From assembly GCA_002439165.1 (NCBI GenBank), contig DJTE01000021.1:62001-126000 (forward strand): a stretch of DNA of 64,000 nt, read 5' to 3'. The translations under genes were made by a program, and so were the position numbers. Below are positions 41,902 to 50,845 of this stretch, in pieces (the first letter of the stretch is position 1; the number at the start of each line of letters is the position of its first letter). The DNA comes from Chryseobacterium indologenes. Its GTDB lineage: Bacteria > Bacteroidota > Bacteroidia > Flavobacteriales > Weeksellaceae. The notes beneath the pieces are model-generated. The model made no database searches. It saw only the letters and a program-made list of their open reading frames with translations, and had not been told where the DNA came from.

Positions 41902-42660
41902 TTAATGACAGTTTGAAGAGGTATGGTCGTGTCCTTCAATGTGGCAGTTTGCCCCATTATGATCTTTGGAGATGCCCATGGCTTCGGCTCTTGGTGAAAT
42001 ATAAGGAATTCCAAGCTCAAGACCTCTCAGGATAAACAATCCTCCGAGAATGATCATAATCACAGGAACAGCCTTTAACACTTTCAGCCTGAAAGCCTGA
42101 TTCATGAGGTTTCCGGCCAGAACTACCGCAAACATGAACGGAAGGGTTCCCAGCCCGAATAAAGCCATATATACAGCGCCCTGCCATATTCCTCCGCCTG
42201 CAAGACTTGCCGTAAGGGCCATATACACCATTCCGCAGGGTAAGAAACCGTTCAGGATCCCGGTGGTAAATCTCGACCGGTAATCTGCTTTCTGAAGAAG
42301 CCGTCCCAAATTCGATTTTACTGAAAATAAAAATCCTGAAAGAAAAGGAATCTTTGAAGCAAAATCTTTTCCGCCAAAAGAAAATAAAGCCATAACAATC
42401 AGGAGAATTCCTGCCGTAATGGTAAGATACTGCTGGAAGCCTGCCATTTCAAAGCCTTCCCCTACAATGCCCAGGATCGCACCCAAAAGAGAATAGGTAA
42501 AGATCCTGCCAAACTGGTAGGTAAGGTTCTGAAGATAAAAATTAGCTGCCTGTTTTTTGGTAAGTCCCATCGACAGGGCAATAGGTCCACACATTCCGAT
42601 ACAGTGAAAACCGGAAGCAAATCCTAAAGCGACAGCCGATACAACAAGTCCTATTTCCAT
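41902..42660 (-). CDS. SafE/TauE-like membrane protein of the cbb3 locus
   Basis: A 252-residue membrane protein of about six to seven helices. It opens MEIGLVVSAVALGFASGFHCIGMCGPIALSMG, the typical Cys-His-containing start of the sulfite-exporter/UreH-like proteins encoded with cbb3 oxidase genes, and keeps GFLPCGMVYMAL (a second Cys). The tail is a His/Cys-rich stretch (GANCHIEGHDHTSSNCH), which should bind metal such as copper. Role in oxidase copper supply is likely but not proven. Its start overlaps the fixH stop by 10 bases. Confidence 0.85.
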   Translation of the reverse strand: MEIGLVVSAVALGFASGFHCIGMCGPIALSMGLTKKQAANFYLQNLTYQFGRIFTYSLLGAILGIVGEGFEMAGFQQYLTITAGILLIVMALFSFGGKDFASKIPFLSGFLFSVKSNLGRLLQKADYRSRFTTGILNGFLPCGMVYMALTASLAGGGIWQGAVYMALFGLGTLPFMFAVVLAGNLMNQAFRLKVLKAVPVIMIILGGLFILRGLELGIPYISPRAEAMGISKDHNGANCHIEGHDHTSSNCH

Positions 42661-43103
42661 ATCACATCATAATCCATTCGGTAGTCTGTTTTATCCCTGG
42701 TCCATGACAGTCTTAAGGTGTAATTTCCCATCTTTAAAACCTGGGAAGGAATTACAAAAGACTGGCCGGCATCAAGCTGTACAGATTTTTTGATATCTAA
42801 ATTCTGGTCGTCGGTTCTGTTTAAAACAAATTTTACCGTAGTATTGGTATTGTTATAATCTTTTGGAAACGTGATTCTGATTCCGTCCTTGGCCTGGCTG
42901 TATACCGGCCTTTCCTGCAGTTCATCCGCTCTTTTCTTTGCATCGATTACATCCTGATACTGAAGTTCTTCCTCGTAATAATTGTCCGTTACCATTTCAG
43001 AATTTTTCTGTCCGTTCGGAAAGAGAAACAACATGGATAAAATAAAAACGATGAATGCGAATAATGCAATAACAACACCGTGTCCCCAACTAAAGTTTTT
43101 CAT
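42651..43103 (-). CDS. fixH: FixH/CcoH family assembly protein
   Basis: A 150-residue protein with one N-terminal helix (VVIALFAFIVFILSMLFLFP) and a periplasmic domain of the FixH type (VTDNYYEEELQYQDVIDAKKRADELQERPVYSQ, KMGNYTLRLSWTRDKTDYRMDYDVIWK). It takes part in cbb3 oxidase assembly, probably by binding CcoG or the copper site. It lies 9 bases after ccoG and overlaps the next gene, so it is one operon with both. No unusual features. Confidence 0.88.
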   Translation of the reverse strand: MKNFSWGHGVVIALFAFIVFILSMLFLFPNGQKNSEMVTDNYYEEELQYQDVIDAKKRADELQERPVYSQAKDGIRITFPKDYNNTNTTVKFVLNRTDDQNLDIKKSVQLDAGQSFVIPSQVLKMGNYTLRLSWTRDKTDYRMDYDVIWK

Positions 43104-43112
43104 CTTTTAAAA

Positions 43113-44567
43113 TTAAAATTGCAGTTTGAATGGTCCTTCAAAATAAGTCTGGTAAGAGTCTACCAGCTTTCCTTTCATATCATAAACACCAATAGTGATG
43201 TTCTGTTTGGAAAGTTTCATTTCACCTTCCGGGAAACTGATATTGATGGTTCCCTTTGAAATTTTATCGCGTTCTATCTCGATCTTGCTGGAAGCACTGT
43301 AAGTAATTTCCCCGTGAGCAGGATCAATGACTTTTATCGTTACGATCTTTTTGTCGTTTGTTTTATTCAGGAAGGTGTAATTGTACGTATTGGTAATTTT
43401 TCCGTCTCTTACGAAGAATGTACTTCCGGCAGGTTTAATGAATTTAGCCTCCATTTCTCCTCTGTTATAAAGAAGGAATCCTAAAAATCCTACCAGCAGG
43501 AATAAGAATACGGTAAATCCTTTCATTCTTCCGGTAAATTTGAACTGTGTTTCTTTTTCAATTTCGTTTTCGGAAGCATATCTGATCAGTCCTTTCGGAA
43601 GACCTACTTTTTCCATCACTTCATCACAGGCATCAATACAGGCGGTACAGTTGATGCACTCCAGCTGCTGCCCGTCACGGATATCAATTCCCGTAGGACA
43701 TACCACAACGCATTGGTGGCAGTCTATACAGTCTCCTTTGCCTTCTGCTTTCCTGTCTTCCCCTTTTCTCCATTTTGATCTGTTTTCCCCTCTCTTAAAA
43801 TCGTAAAAAACATTGATGGTATCCTTATCGATCAGAACTCCCTGTAATCTTCCGTACGGACATACCAGCGTACATACCTGCTCTCTGAACCATGCGAATA
43901 CAAAGTAAAACGCAGCCGTAAAGAGAATCATTACCATAAAGTTCGTAGGATGGGCAAACGGTCCTTCGGATACAATTTTAATTACTTCTTCATAGCCCAC
44001 AATATACATGAACATAAAATGGGTAATGATGAGTGAGATCACAATGTATACAGACCATTTCAGACTTCTTTTCCAGATCTTTTCACTGTTCCATTCCTGT
44101 CTGTCCAGTTTCATCTGCTTGTTGCGGTCGCCTTCAATAAGATATTCTATTTTACGGAAGATCGATTCCATAAAAATTGTCTGAGGACATATCCATCCGC
44201 AGAAAATTCTTCCGAACGCAATCGTAAAAACGATAATAAAAATTAAAGAAGCAATAGCACCTAAGGTCAGGATAAAAAAGTCCTGTGGATAGAATGGCTG
44301 TCCGAAAATAAAGAATTCCCGGTCGATAACATTAAAGAGGAAGAATGGGTTTCCATTGATCTTCAAAAACGGTATGGTAAAATAAACAACTAATAAAAGA
44401 TAGCTTACAATATTTCTATAATTGGTATATTTTCCTTTTGGCTTCCTTGGAAATACCCATTTTCTTTTTCCGGATTGCTCCATTGTCCCTATAGAATCTC
44501 TGTAAGTTTCAGGGTCCAGAACCTGTCCCTGTCCGCCTCGTACCTCTGTTTCTTCTATGTCTGACAT
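43113..44567 (-). CDS. ccoG: Cytochrome c oxidase accessory protein CcoG (FixG)
   Basis: A 484-residue membrane Fe-S protein for cbb3 oxidase assembly. About five helices with a GRIFCGWICPQTIFME motif (polyferredoxin-like) and two [4Fe-4S] sets CIDCHQCVVVCPTG and CINCTACIDACD follow. A C-terminal periplasmic IgG-like domain is seen after the last helix (TVFLFLLVGFLGFLLYN). It likely reduces or delivers copper for CcoN. It ends 9 bases before fixH. A 97-base gap with an attenuator/terminator-like hairpin separates it from ccoP upstream. Confidence 0.92.
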   Translation of the reverse strand: MSDIEETEVRGGQGQVLDPETYRDSIGTMEQSGKRKWVFPRKPKGKYTNYRNIVSYLLLVVYFTIPFLKINGNPFFLFNVIDREFFIFGQPFYPQDFFILTLGAIASLIFIIVFTIAFGRIFCGWICPQTIFMESIFRKIEYLIEGDRNKQMKLDRQEWNSEKIWKRSLKWSVYIVISLIITHFMFMYIVGYEEVIKIVSEGPFAHPTNFMVMILFTAAFYFVFAWFREQVCTLVCPYGRLQGVLIDKDTINVFYDFKRGENRSKWRKGEDRKAEGKGDCIDCHQCVVVCPTGIDIRDGQQLECINCTACIDACDEVMEKVGLPKGLIRYASENEIEKETQFKFTGRMKGFTVFLFLLVGFLGFLLYNRGEMEAKFIKPAGSTFFVRDGKITNTYNYTFLNKTNDKKIVTIKVIDPAHGEITYSASSKIEIERDKISKGTINISFPEGEMKLSKQNITIGVYDMKGKLVDSYQTYFEGPFKLQF

Positions 44568-44589
44568 ATTGTGTATGTTTTAAAAAAGA

Positions 44590-44640
44590 AAAAACATAAT
44601 TCGTTACTATTTTTTAATCTAATAACAAATTATGTTTTTT
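44590..44640 (-). terminator. Hairpin between ccoP and ccoG
   Basis: Minus-strand stem aaacataatt/aattatgttt with a long A/T-rich loop and a T-run. It could cause partial termination so that ccoG and downstream genes are less expressed than the oxidase subunits. Confidence 0.6.
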
Positions 44641-44664
44641 TCATATGTTTTCTAATTTTTTAAA

Positions 44665-45543
44665 TTATTCTTTTTCCCAGTGAGCTTCATCTCCATATGG
44701 TGGAGCACCGCCCTGAGCAGGAGTAATCGGCTGCTGTTCCTGGTTGATGTGGTATACATAGGCTGCAACATTCTGGATGTCTGTACCGGTTAATACCCCA
44801 TTTTTACCCCAGGCCTGCATTGCCGTACCTGTTACCCCGTTTTCAACCACGTGGAATACGTTTTTGAATAGGGTTTTTTCAGGCTGGTTGTGCCAGTAGT
44901 TATCGGTAAGGTTTGGCCCGATACCTCCTCTACCTCCTTCAGAGTGACAAGATACACAGTTGGTTTTGAATACTTCTTCACCGGCTGCGATGTTATCTGC
45001 GGAATATTTTGCAGATTCAATCGTTACAGGAGGCTGTTCTTTCATATACTTATCAATAGCAGCCATCTGTTCTTTGTATTCTTTCTCATACTCGCTTAGC
45101 GGGTGAGCAAAATCGGTGAAAGAGTAAGCTGCGATATATACAATACAAAAAGCAGTCCCAAAGTAAAATAAACCTACCCACCATTTAGGTAACTGGTTGT
45201 CAAGCTCCATAATCCCGTCGAAACCGTGGTCAATAAGGATGTCTTTCTCTTCAGTTTCAGATTGCTTTTTGAAAGCTGCATCATACATTCTTTTTAAGAA
45301 TGGGATTTTCTTTTCTGCAAGATAAGCTGCTTTTTCTTCCGGAGATAATTTTTTGAATTTGTTATTCTCAATCAAATCCCCGATAGCACTGTGGATGTAT
45401 GCTAAAATGGCACTGATCACAACAGTTCCCCAGAAATAAGGAGAGGCTAAGAACGAGTAGCTCTGTACAAATAAATAATAAAAAACTATTAAAAGTCCGG
45501 TTATTATTAAGATGTTTACAACAACAGGTGTTCTTTGTTTCAT
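44665..45543 (-). CDS. ccoP: cbb3-type cytochrome c oxidase subunit III (CcoP), mono-haem
   Basis: A 292-residue membrane-anchored cytochrome c. Two N-terminal helices (about 8-26, 34-50) plus a third near 120-140, then one haem c motif CVSCH at about residue 196-200 in FKTNCVSCHSEGGRGG, and an axial Met candidate in GTAMQAWGK. Classical CcoP of Proteobacteria has two CxxCH sites; here I can find only one. It carries electrons from soluble donors to the CcoO haem. It lies 10 bases after ccoQ and heads the second half of the operon, before the ccoP-ccoG hairpin. Confidence 0.93.
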   Translation of the reverse strand: MKQRTPVVVNILIITGLLIVFYYLFVQSYSFLASPYFWGTVVISAILAYIHSAIGDLIENNKFKKLSPEEKAAYLAEKKIPFLKRMYDAAFKKQSETEEKDILIDHGFDGIMELDNQLPKWWVGLFYFGTAFCIVYIAAYSFTDFAHPLSEYEKEYKEQMAAIDKYMKEQPPVTIESAKYSADNIAAGEEVFKTNCVSCHSEGGRGGIGPNLTDNYWHNQPEKTLFKNVFHVVENGVTGTAMQAWGKNGVLTGTDIQNVAAYVYHINQEQQPITPAQGGAPPYGDEAHWEKE

Positions 45544-45553
45544 AATAAATAGT

Positions 45554-45754
45554 TTAATTTTTTAAATTAAAATCGTCATCTTCATCATCCCCCAGAGGAG
45601 CCTCTTCTTCTTCTTTGTAATATTTTTTAGGCCTGCTAAAAACATAGATTACCAAAGCTACGAAGAACAGCAAAAAGAAAATCAGAGCCAGCGTCTGGTA
45701 GAAACCAGCGTTTTCTGTATTGGATAATATATCTTTAAAGTTCTGAGGAATCAT
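45554..45754 (-). CDS. ccoQ: Small cbb3 oxidase subunit CcoQ-like
   Basis: A 66-residue protein with one membrane helix (about 17-40, TLALIFFLLFFVALVIYVFS) and an acidic C-terminus (EEEEAPLGDDEDDDF). Position between CcoNO and CcoP and size fit CcoQ, a short stabilising subunit. It is 18 bases after ccoNO and 10 before ccoP. Sequence is too short for a firm domain call; assignment rests on context. Confidence 0.85.
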   Translation of the reverse strand: MIPQNFKDILSNTENAGFYQTLALIFFLLFFVALVIYVFSRPKKYYKEEEEAPLGDDEDDDFNLKN

Positions 45755-45772
45755 GTGAACCTTTTAATGTTT

Positions 45773-48034
45773 TTAGTTATTACTTGCTGTTTTGATTTCA
45801 GTCGTCTTGATATCTGTACCTAACCTTTGAAGATAAGAGATAAGTGCTACGATCTCTTTTTTCTCCAGTTCTCCTTCCGGTTTTTTGGCATATTCCTTCT
45901 TAAGGTCAGCTGCTTCAGAGAAGATATCTTTTACAATTTTCTTCGCCTGGTTATCTGCCCATGTGTTCGCAGAGTCAATTTCAGCTTTGGTGTAAGGTAC
46001 ATCAAATGTATTCTTCATCAGCTTCAGTTTGTCTACCATTTTAGATCTGTCCAGGTCAGTATAGATTAACCAAGGGTAACGTGGCATGATAGATCCTGCA
46101 GAGGTAGATCTTGGGTTGTACATGTGCTTGTAGTGCCAGGAACTTGGGTTTTTACCTCCTTCTCTGTGTAAATCCGGTCCTGTTCTCTTAGAACCCCATA
46201 GGAATGGTCTGTCGTATACAAACTCCCCTGCTTTGGAGTACTGCCCGTTTTTACCGTTGAATCTTACGATCTCATCCCTGAACGGTCTGATCATCTGAGA
46301 GTGACAGGCGTTACATCCTTCACGGATATAGATGTCTCTACCTTCCAGTTCAAGTGGTGAATAAGGTTTTACCGCTGAAATGGTAGGTACACTTTTCTTA
46401 AGAGATAGGGTAGGGATAATTTCTACCATACTACCGATTGAAATCGTGAATAAAGATAGAACTGTCAATAACATTGGCATTCTTTCCAGCCAAAGGTGGA
46501 ATCCTTCCCCTTCTTTACGTTTGTTTCCGATATTGGCTAAAGCAGGTGCTTCAGCAGGAACTTCTTTCTGGAACGATCCTTTTCTTACCGTAGCAATTAC
46601 GTTTACGATCATTAAGATGGCTCCTGAAATATAGAACAGACCTCCTAAGAATCTCATTTTGAAGTAAGGAATAATTGCAGTAACGGTATCCAGCCAGTTT
46701 TTCCATAATAAGGTTCCGTCCGGATTGAACTGCTTCCACATTAATCCCTGTGTAAATCCTGAAATATACATTGGTACTGCATAGAAAATGATTCCTAATG
46801 TCCCTAACCAGAAATGCCAGTTTGCTAATTTTACAGACCAAAGTTTTGTTCTCCACATGATCGGTACCAGGTAATAGATAACCCCGAATGCCATGAAACC
46901 ATTCCATCCAAGAGCTCCTAAGTGTACGTGACCAATAACCCAGTCTGTGAAGTGACCGATTTTGTTGATGTTTTTTGTTGCCAAAAGCGGACCTTCGAAA
47001 GTTGCCATACCATAACATGTTACCGCTACTACGAAGAACTTAAGGATAGGATTCTCTCTTACTTTATCCCATGCTCCTCTTAAAGTAAGGAGTCCGTTCA
47101 GCATTCCTCCCCACGACGGTGCGATAAGCATAATTGAGAAACCTGTTCCCACAGCCTGTGCCCATGCCGGAAGTGCTGTATACTGAAGGTGGTGAGGACC
47201 AGCCCAGATATATACGAAAATTAAAGACCAGAAGTGAATAATAGACAGTTTGTACGAGAATACCGGTCTGTCTGCAGCTTTTGGTAAGAAGTAATACATT
47301 AAACCGAGAACCGGAGTCGTAAGTACGAATGCTACTGCATTATGACCGTACCACCATTGTACGATGGCATCTTTTGCTCCTGCATAGGCAGAATAAGATT
47401 TCCAGCCAGTGAATGATAATGGAACTTCAAGGTTGTTGAAAATATGAAGCATTGCCACTGCAACCCATGTTCCTAAGTAGAACCAGATGGCTACATAAAG
47501 GTGTCTTACTCTTCTCTTGGCAATCGTCATAATCATGTTTACCCCGAAAATGATCCACGAGATAGCGATTAATATATCAATCGGCCATTCGTGCTCAGCG
47601 TATTCTTTTGATGTATTGATTCCCATGAAGAAGGTAATGAACGTCGCAACGATCATAAGCTGCCAGGTCCAGAAATGAATCCATGACAATGTATCACTAT
47701 ACATTCTTGTTTTTAATAATCTCTGTGTAGAGTAGTATACCCCCACATAAACGATATTACAAACGAATGCAAAGATTACGGTATTGGTATGCAGCATTCT
47801 GATTCTACCAAAACCAAATGCACCATGAGTGTTTATTAGCCCTTGAATATTGCCCGATGCAAGACTATTGATGGTTGTATCATCAGTTCCGAAAAAGAAC
47901 TCGGGTAATTCAGGGTAGAAAAGCATTAATGCCGCCGTAAGCCCAAACGTAAACCCTATAAAACCAAAGATGATGGTCGCATAGAGGAACGCACGGACAA
48001 TACTGTTGTCATAACTAAACTTTTGTGTTTCCAT
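45773..48034 (-). CDS. ccoNO: Fused cbb3 cytochrome c oxidase subunits I and II (CcoN-CcoO)
   Basis: A 753-residue protein that joins the haem-copper subunit CcoN (about residues 1-500, 12 or so helices; conserved His stretches include GHNAVAFVLTTP, GPHHLQYTALPAWAQ and GHVHLGALGWNG) to the mono-haem cytochrome c subunit CcoO (C-terminal 200 residues; haem motif CNACH near residues 574-578 in REGCNACHSQMIRPF). The fusion is known in Bacteroidota. It reduces O2 to water at low oxygen and pumps protons. CcoS is encoded 27 bases upstream, and CcoQ and CcoP follow. The fused open frame is intact. Confidence 0.95.
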   Translation of the reverse strand: METQKFSYDNSIVRAFLYATIIFGFIGFTFGLTAALMLFYPELPEFFFGTDDTTINSLASGNIQGLINTHGAFGFGRIRMLHTNTVIFAFVCNIVYVGVYYSTQRLLKTRMYSDTLSWIHFWTWQLMIVATFITFFMGINTSKEYAEHEWPIDILIAISWIIFGVNMIMTIAKRRVRHLYVAIWFYLGTWVAVAMLHIFNNLEVPLSFTGWKSYSAYAGAKDAIVQWWYGHNAVAFVLTTPVLGLMYYFLPKAADRPVFSYKLSIIHFWSLIFVYIWAGPHHLQYTALPAWAQAVGTGFSIMLIAPSWGGMLNGLLTLRGAWDKVRENPILKFFVVAVTCYGMATFEGPLLATKNINKIGHFTDWVIGHVHLGALGWNGFMAFGVIYYLVPIMWRTKLWSVKLANWHFWLGTLGIIFYAVPMYISGFTQGLMWKQFNPDGTLLWKNWLDTVTAIIPYFKMRFLGGLFYISGAILMIVNVIATVRKGSFQKEVPAEAPALANIGNKRKEGEGFHLWLERMPMLLTVLSLFTISIGSMVEIIPTLSLKKSVPTISAVKPYSPLELEGRDIYIREGCNACHSQMIRPFRDEIVRFNGKNGQYSKAGEFVYDRPFLWGSKRTGPDLHREGGKNPSSWHYKHMYNPRSTSAGSIMPRYPWLIYTDLDRSKMVDKLKLMKNTFDVPYTKAEIDSANTWADNQAKKIVKDIFSEAADLKKEYAKKPEGELEKKEIVALISYLQRLGTDIKTTEIKTASNN

Positions 48035-48061
48035 ATCAACTATTCACTATTTTTCTCAAAT

Positions 48062-48268
48062 TTATTTATTCTCTCCTTTTTCTTTTTCGTCTTTATCTTT
48101 GTCGCCATTTTCATCATTCTCTCTGACACGTTCATCATCGAAAAGAATCCGGACAGCAGGAGATTCGTCATCTTCAAACTGCCCTTTTCTGGCATACACT
48201 ATAAATACGACCAGGAAGATCGCAGCTAAAGAAACACTGCAGACGATCATTAAATATAGAATATCCAT
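48062..48268 (-). CDS. ccoS: cbb3 oxidase assembly protein CcoS
   Basis: A 68-residue protein with one N-terminal helix (MDILYLMIVCSVSLAAIFLVVFIVYA) followed by GQFEDDESPAVRILFDDE, the motif of CcoS, needed to insert copper and haem into CcoN. The C-terminal tail is a run of Asp/Glu/Lys, probably disordered. It lies between ccoI and ccoNO as in other Bacteroidota. No anomaly. Confidence 0.9.
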   Translation of the reverse strand: MDILYLMIVCSVSLAAIFLVVFIVYARKGQFEDDESPAVRILFDDERVRENDENGDKDKDEKEKGENK

Positions 48269-48377
48269 TGGACAACAAAATTAACCTATTTTCGGGGTTC
48301 AAATTTAGTGAAAAATAATGACATTCATCACGAAATGCGGATTTCAGCTAATTTAAAATCAGTCTAAATAAGAGGGT

Positions 48378-50756
48378 TTAAGCCCCTTTTTTGAAATATT
48401 TCCGGCCTAAAATCCAGGTAGCAAGTGTGGTAAATGTAACAACAGTAATCGAACTGATTGGCATGATGATTGCAGCGAAAAGCGGATGCATATGACCTGT
48501 AACTGCGTAACTTAAGCCTACGATATTGTAAAGGAAGCTGATTATGAATGTCATTTTCACAATTGTAATAGAGCCTTTGCATACATTCAGATAGTTATCT
48601 AAGGTCACTACTTTTTCACCATTCATGATAACATCGGATGAAGGAGTGAAGCTGTTCGTGTCGTCGGCAATTGCAATTCCTACATTGCTTTGTTTGAGAG
48701 CTCCCGCATCATTAAGACCGTCTCCAAGCATGGCCACTTTAAGATGCTGATCCTGAAGATTTTTAATGTAATTCAGCTTGTCTTCCGGGCTTTGGTTAAA
48801 CGCCATTCCCCTAAAGTTCGGGATAAGGTCTTTAAGCTGGTTTTCTTCAGAAGAATTGTCTCCGCTCAGGATGAATATTTTGTAGTCTGTAAGTTTTGTG
48901 AAGAGTTCTTTCAGTTTTGGACGGTATTCATTTTTGAAAATGAATTTACCCAGAAATTCTCCGTTTTTACTGATGTATACAGCGGTTTCCAGGTTTTTGG
49001 GCTCCTGGTTGTTGTATCGTGCAGACCCTATTCTGTACAGGGTTCCGCGTACTTCGGCCTCATATCCTTTTCCTGAAATTTCCCTGAAGTTTTCAACAGT
49101 GAAATAATCATCATTTATTTCAATGAATTCATACAGGGATTTGGAAAGCGGGTGGTTAGAGTTTTTCAGTAAAGTCTTAATGTTCAGATTGTCAAATTCG
49201 CTGATTTCAGAGCCTTCATACCTGATATTTGATTTTTTTCGGTGGGTAATTGTTCCGGTTTTATCAAAAACAATGGTATCAAGTTTGGCGATTTTTTCAA
49301 TCGTCAGAGTATCTTTTACATAAAACTTATTACGGCCTAATATCCTCATAATGTGTCCGAAAGTGAACGGTGCGGATAGGGCGAGAGCACATGGACAGGC
49401 AATGATCAGGATAGCGGAGATTACCTGGAACATCTTCTCCAGATCAATAAATGCCCAATACGTTCCGGCGATTACGGCAATCCCTAAAATAATGAATGTG
49501 AAATATTTACTGATGCTGTTGGTGAGCGTGTCAAGTCCTGTTTCATGCTTTTTGAAAGCTTCCTTGTTCCAGAGCTGGGTAAGGTAACTTTGATCCACAT
49601 CTTTGATGACTTCCAGCTCCAGTGAAGATCCGATCTGTTTTCCTCCGGCAAAAATCTTATCTCCCGGCTGTTTACTGATGCTTACGCTTTCTCCTGTGAT
49701 GAAGCTGTTGTCAATATTTCCTTCCCCATTGATCAGGATGGCATCTACGGGAATAATTTCCTGGTTTCTTACGAGAATTCGGTCTCCTACTTTTACTTCA
49801 GAAAGAAGAATATTGTCCTGCTTTCCTTCAAAATCAACTTTGGTAACGGCAATAGGATAGAATGATTTGTAATCCCTGTCGTAAGAAAGCGCGCTGTATG
49901 TTCTTTTCTGGAAAATCTTACCCATCAGCATGAAGAAGAGAAGTCCGCACAAGGTATCAAAGTATCCCGGGCCGTAATCGGTGGCCACTTCATAGATGCT
50001 TCTTCCAAATAAAACAAAGATGCCAAGAACGATGGGAACGTCAATGTTTACAATTCCGTTCTTCAGTCCGTACCATGCGGATTTGTAATAATCCGAGGCT
50101 GAATAGAAAACAACAGGACAGGCCAGAAGAAACATCAGTACTCTGAAAAGCCCTTTGTAATGTTCCATCCAGTAATCTTCTCCGCCCACATATTCGGGGA
50201 ATGCCAGGAACATTCCGTTTCCGAATGCAAATCCGGCAATTGCAAATTTTACCAGCAGCGATTTATCGAGATGATCCACATTTTTATCTGCGGTCTCAAG
50301 GCTGATGACGGGTTTGTATCCTAAATTCGTTAAAAAATTAGCTAGTTCGCTTAATTTGAAGTCGTTATGATTGAACGAGATCTGTAAGGTCTTACGGGTG
50401 AAATTAACCTGAGAGTAATTGATGTTCTTATTCAGGGTATGAAGACTTTCCAGTAGCCATATGCATGATGAACAGTGAATTACGGGGATTTTGAAAGTGA
50501 CAAGGCTGGTGTTTCCTTCAGAGAAATCGGTAACCTTTTCGAAGATCTCCGGAGTGTCAAGATAATCAAACTGTGAAGAACTTTCGTCGCTCGGACGGAT
50601 TCCTGCCCTCTTGTTAAGTTCATAAAAATTACTTAAATTGTTGGTATTCAGAATCTCGTATACAGACTTGCAGCCGTTGCAGCAGAAAGTCTTTTCATCA
50701 AACAGAATTCTCTCTTTTTCTATACCTTGACCACAATGAAAACAGTTCTCGCTCAC
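48378..50756 (-). CDS. ccoI: Copper-transporting P1B-type ATPase CcoI (FixI)
   Basis: A 792-residue membrane ATPase that moves copper for cbb3 assembly. An N-terminal extra metal site (CFHCGQG and CCNGCKSVYEI) is followed by an HMA domain (PVIHCSSCIWLLESL), about eight helices, ITGES, the ion-binding CPC in ACPCALALS, the phosphorylation motif DKTGT and the GDGLNDAG hinge. The frame is open 38 codons further upstream (to 50870), but that would run into the regulator gene on the other strand. The GTG at 50756, with a GGGAGG-like site just before it and MSENCFHCG as the resulting N-terminus, is the better start. Divergent from the Crp/Fnr gene. Confidence 0.92.
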   Translation of the reverse strand: MSENCFHCGQGIEKERILFDEKTFCCNGCKSVYEILNTNNLSNFYELNKRAGIRPSDESSSQFDYLDTPEIFEKVTDFSEGNTSLVTFKIPVIHCSSCIWLLESLHTLNKNINYSQVNFTRKTLQISFNHNDFKLSELANFLTNLGYKPVISLETADKNVDHLDKSLLVKFAIAGFAFGNGMFLAFPEYVGGEDYWMEHYKGLFRVLMFLLACPVVFYSASDYYKSAWYGLKNGIVNIDVPIVLGIFVLFGRSIYEVATDYGPGYFDTLCGLLFFMLMGKIFQKRTYSALSYDRDYKSFYPIAVTKVDFEGKQDNILLSEVKVGDRILVRNQEIIPVDAILINGEGNIDNSFITGESVSISKQPGDKIFAGGKQIGSSLELEVIKDVDQSYLTQLWNKEAFKKHETGLDTLTNSISKYFTFIILGIAVIAGTYWAFIDLEKMFQVISAILIIACPCALALSAPFTFGHIMRILGRNKFYVKDTLTIEKIAKLDTIVFDKTGTITHRKKSNIRYEGSEISEFDNLNIKTLLKNSNHPLSKSLYEFIEINDDYFTVENFREISGKGYEAEVRGTLYRIGSARYNNQEPKNLETAVYISKNGEFLGKFIFKNEYRPKLKELFTKLTDYKIFILSGDNSSEENQLKDLIPNFRGMAFNQSPEDKLNYIKNLQDQHLKVAMLGDGLNDAGALKQSNVGIAIADDTNSFTPSSDVIMNGEKVVTLDNYLNVCKGSITIVKMTFIISFLYNIVGLSYAVTGHMHPLFAAIIMPISSITVVTFTTLATWILGRKYFKKGA

Positions 50757-50776
50757 CTCCCTAAAATATTGAACTA

Positions 50777-50784
50777 CAAAATTA
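50777..50784 (-). promoter_or_regulatory. -7 promoter element for ccoI
   Basis: TAATTTTG on the minus strand matches TANNTTTG; the predicted start falls around 14 bases before the GTG. No TTG at -33. Confidence 0.45.
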
Positions 50785-50796
50785 TAACAATTTTTT

Positions 50797-50827
50797 TTGT
50801 TTATCGAGTTAAAAAGTTCTATTTTTG
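50797..50827 (+). promoter_or_regulatory. Promoter of the Crp/Fnr regulator
   Basis: TTG at 50797-50799 and TATTTTTG at 50820-50827 with a 20-base spacer. The predicted start near 50833 makes the ATG at 50834 a leaderless start, so the next ATG at 50846 is a likely alternative. Confidence 0.6.
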
Positions 50828-50845
50828 TGATAAATGTCATATAAA

